This document shows positions 4,225 through 5,893 of a stretch of 5,893 nt of DNA, piece by piece; the stretch's first letter is position 1, and each line of letters opens with the position of its first letter. Source of the stretch: Spirochaetaceae bacterium. GTDB taxonomy: Bacteria; Spirochaetota; Spirochaetia; Treponematales; Treponemataceae. The translations under genes and the position numbers were made by a program. The DNA is taken from the NCBI GenBank assembly GCA_017382775.1, contig JAFNZQ010000263.1, positions 1 through 5,893 of the forward strand. The letters are read 5' to 3'. The notes beneath the pieces were generated by a model that was given only the letters and a program-made list of their open reading frames with translations, was not told the origin of the DNA and did not search any database.

Positions 4225-5893
4225 ATGGTAAAAATCACTAATTTTGAAGAATTAAACGCTAAGTGCTCGATTTGTGCCGAGCGTTTTAACAGCAAAGTCC
4301 AGGGAACGGAAGGCAAACGGGCTGTTGTAATTTGCGGCGGAACCGGTTGTATCTCCTCCAACTCCATGGATATTTTGCGCGAATTTGAAAGACTTATCAT
4401 TGAAAAAGGAATTTCAGACCGTGTTACTGTGAACAAAGTTGGTTGTTTTGGCTTTTGTTCACAAGGTCCTTTCGTAAAAATTTATCCCGAAGATACCCTT
4501 TACAGATTGGTAAAAATCGATGATGTGGACGAAATTGTGGAAAGAGATTTGGTCCGCGGCGAAACCATCGAACGTTTGGAATACATTGATCCCAGAACCA
4601 AGGCTCACATTAAAAAACAGGACGATATCGAATTTTACAAGAAACAAGTTCGAATTGCCCTTCACGGATGCGGCGTAATCGATCCGGAAAACATTGAAGA
4701 AGCCCTTGGTGCCGGTGCCTTTTTGGGATTGTCCCGAGCACTCAAAATGGAACGGAAAGCTGTTATTGAAGAAATTTTGGAATCCGGTTTGCGTGGACGA
4801 GGAGGCGGTGGCTTCCCCACAGGACGAAAATGGATGTTTGCTGCCGATCAACCGGATGGGGAAAAATTCGTTGTTTGTAACGGTGACGAAGGCGATCCGG
4901 GTGCATTCATGGACCGATCAATTTTGGAAGGAAACCCCTTGGCCGTTATTGAAGGTATGGTAATCGCCGGATATGCCATCGGTGCTCAAAACGGATATTT
5001 CTATGTTCGTGCCGAGTACCCCATTGCAATCGGTCGTTTGAAAATTGCCATTGCCCAAGCTAAGGAAGCAGGCCTTTTAGGTGACAACATTTTGGGAACA
5101 GACTTTTCCTTTAACGTACACATTCGCCTTGGTGCCGGTGCCTTCGTTTGCGGTGAGGAAACCGCTCTTCTTAACTCCATTGAGGGTAAACGAGGAATGC
5201 CTCGCCCACGACCGCCTTTCCCTGCGGTAAAAGGTTTGTGGCAATCTCCCACAATTGTGAACAACGTGGAAACTTTAGCCTGTGTTCCGTTCATTATGCG
5301 TGAAGGTTTCGAGGCCTTTGCAAAATACGGAACCGAAGCCTCCAAAGGAACAAAAGTGTTCGCATTGGGTGGAAAAATCAACAACGTCGGTCTTGTGGAA
5401 ATTCCCATGGGAACAACATTGCGCGAATTGGTTTACGACATCGGCGGTGGCATTCCCGACGGAAAGAAATTCAAAGCCATCCAGACCGGTGGACCTTCCG
5501 GCGGTTGTTTAACCGAAAAAGACTTGGATTCCGTCATTGACTTTGACAACTTGGTTGCAAAGGGTTCTATGATGGGTTCCGGTGGCGCCATCGTTATGGA
5601 CGAAGACAACTGTATGGTTGACGTTGCAAAATTCTACATGGAATTTATTTGCGACGAGTCCTGCGGAAAATGTACGCCTTGTCGTGTGGGAACGAAACGT
5701 CTTTTGGAATTGCTCACAAAAATTACCGATGGACGCGGAACCATGCAGGATTTGGAAGATTTGGAAGACTTGGCTGCCACAATTAAGGTGGGCGCCCTTT
5801 GTGCTTTGGGACAGACGGCTGCCAACCCGGTTATATCAACATTGACTCATTTCCGCGATGAATACATTTCTCACATTGTGGACAAGAAATGTC
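4225..5893 (+). CDS. hydB: NuoF-like flavin/NAD(H)-binding subunit of [FeFe]-hydrogenase (HydB-type, C-terminus beyond window)
   Basis: This is the diaphorase subunit, which binds FMN and NAD(H) and exchanges electrons with the [FeFe] catalytic subunit; in HydABC complexes of the Thermotoga type it takes part in flavin-based electron bifurcation between NADH and ferredoxin. The 556 codons seen contain an N-terminal thioredoxin-like [2Fe-2S] domain (C37-X4-C42, C74-X3-C78), then the NuoF core: GRGGGGFPTG (191-200), NGDEGDPGAF (219-228) and GAGAFVCGEE (303-312) for FMN and NAD(H). A [4Fe-4S] site follows at SCGKCTPC (C480, C483, C486) with C526. The frame is open to the right edge and ends at a Lys-Lys-Cys where the C-terminal 2[4Fe-4S] ferredoxin domain of HydB would begin, so that domain is not confirmed. 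An N-terminal stretch of about 30 residues before the first domain carries an extra C14-X2-C17. HndC, or the flavin subunit of an NAD-dependent formate dehydrogenase, is the main alternative. Confidence 0.92.
   Translation, partial: MVKITNFEELNAKCSICAERFNSKVQGTEGKRAVVICGGTGCISSNSMDILREFERLIIEKGISDRVTVNKVGCFGFCSQGPFVKIYPEDTLYRLVKIDDVDEIVERDLVRGETIERLEYIDPRTKAHIKKQDDIEFYKKQVRIALHGCGVIDPENIEEALGAGAFLGLSRALKMERKAVIEEILESGLRGRGGGGFPTGRKWMFAADQPDGEKFVVCNGDEGDPGAFMDRSILEGNPLAVIEGMVIAGYAIGAQNGYFYVRAEYPIAIGRLKIAIAQAKEAGLLGDNILGTDFSFNVHIRLGAGAFVCGEETALLNSIEGKRGMPRPRPPFPAVKGLWQSPTIVNNVETLACVPFIMREGFEAFAKYGTEASKGTKVFALGGKINNVGLVEIPMGTTLRELVYDIGGGIPDGKKFKAIQTGGPSGGCLTEKDLDSVIDFDNLVAKGSMMGSGGAIVMDEDNCMVDVAKFYMEFICDESCGKCTPCRVGTKRLLELLTKITDGRGTMQDLEDLEDLAATIKVGALCALGQTAANPVISTLTHFRDEYISHIVDKKC

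Overview
The window holds one [FeFe]-hydrogenase locus made of two divergent operons that share a 273-bp intergenic control region (3464-3736). The organism is most likely an anaerobic, H2-metabolising fermenter of the Bacillota (Clostridia-like). This rests on the full HydE/HydG/HydF maturation set with a TM1266-type 'iron-only hydrogenase system regulator', strong AGGAGG ribosome-binding sites, sigma-A-type promoters and an AT-rich intergenic region. The protein evidence does not fix the genus, and Thermotogae-like lineages carry similar gene sets.

Minus strand, read leftward from 3463: a small TM1266-family protein (3212-3463), hydE (2162-3211), hydG (685-2142) and the first 225 codons of hydF (1-675, cut by the window edge). 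The genes are packed with 0, 19 and 9 nt between them. Together they encode the radical-SAM enzymes and scaffold GTPase that build the 2Fe subcluster of the H-cluster (CO, CN- and the bridging dithiolate ligand).

Plus strand, read rightward from 3737: a NuoE/HydC-like [2Fe-2S] subunit (3737-4219), then a NuoF/HydB-like flavin subunit with a fused N-terminal [2Fe-2S] domain (4225 to beyond 5893). These are the NADH-handling subunits of a multimeric, possibly electron-bifurcating, [FeFe]-hydrogenase. The catalytic subunit hydA is expected just beyond the right edge but is not seen. One operon therefore makes the enzyme and the other matures it.

The intergenic region is the most interesting part. 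It has two well-formed, back-to-back sigma-70/A promoters, each with a 17-bp spacer. Between them is a perfect 8-bp inverted repeat whose two arms lie exactly 5 bp upstream of each -35 box, consistent with a shared activator site. The maturation-operon leader holds an intrinsic terminator immediately before the first gene's ribosome-binding site, plus upstream segments that can form a competing antiterminator and anti-antiterminator. This looks like a transcription attenuator or a candidate riboswitch controlling H-cluster assembly genes; I could not match it to an RNA class I know.
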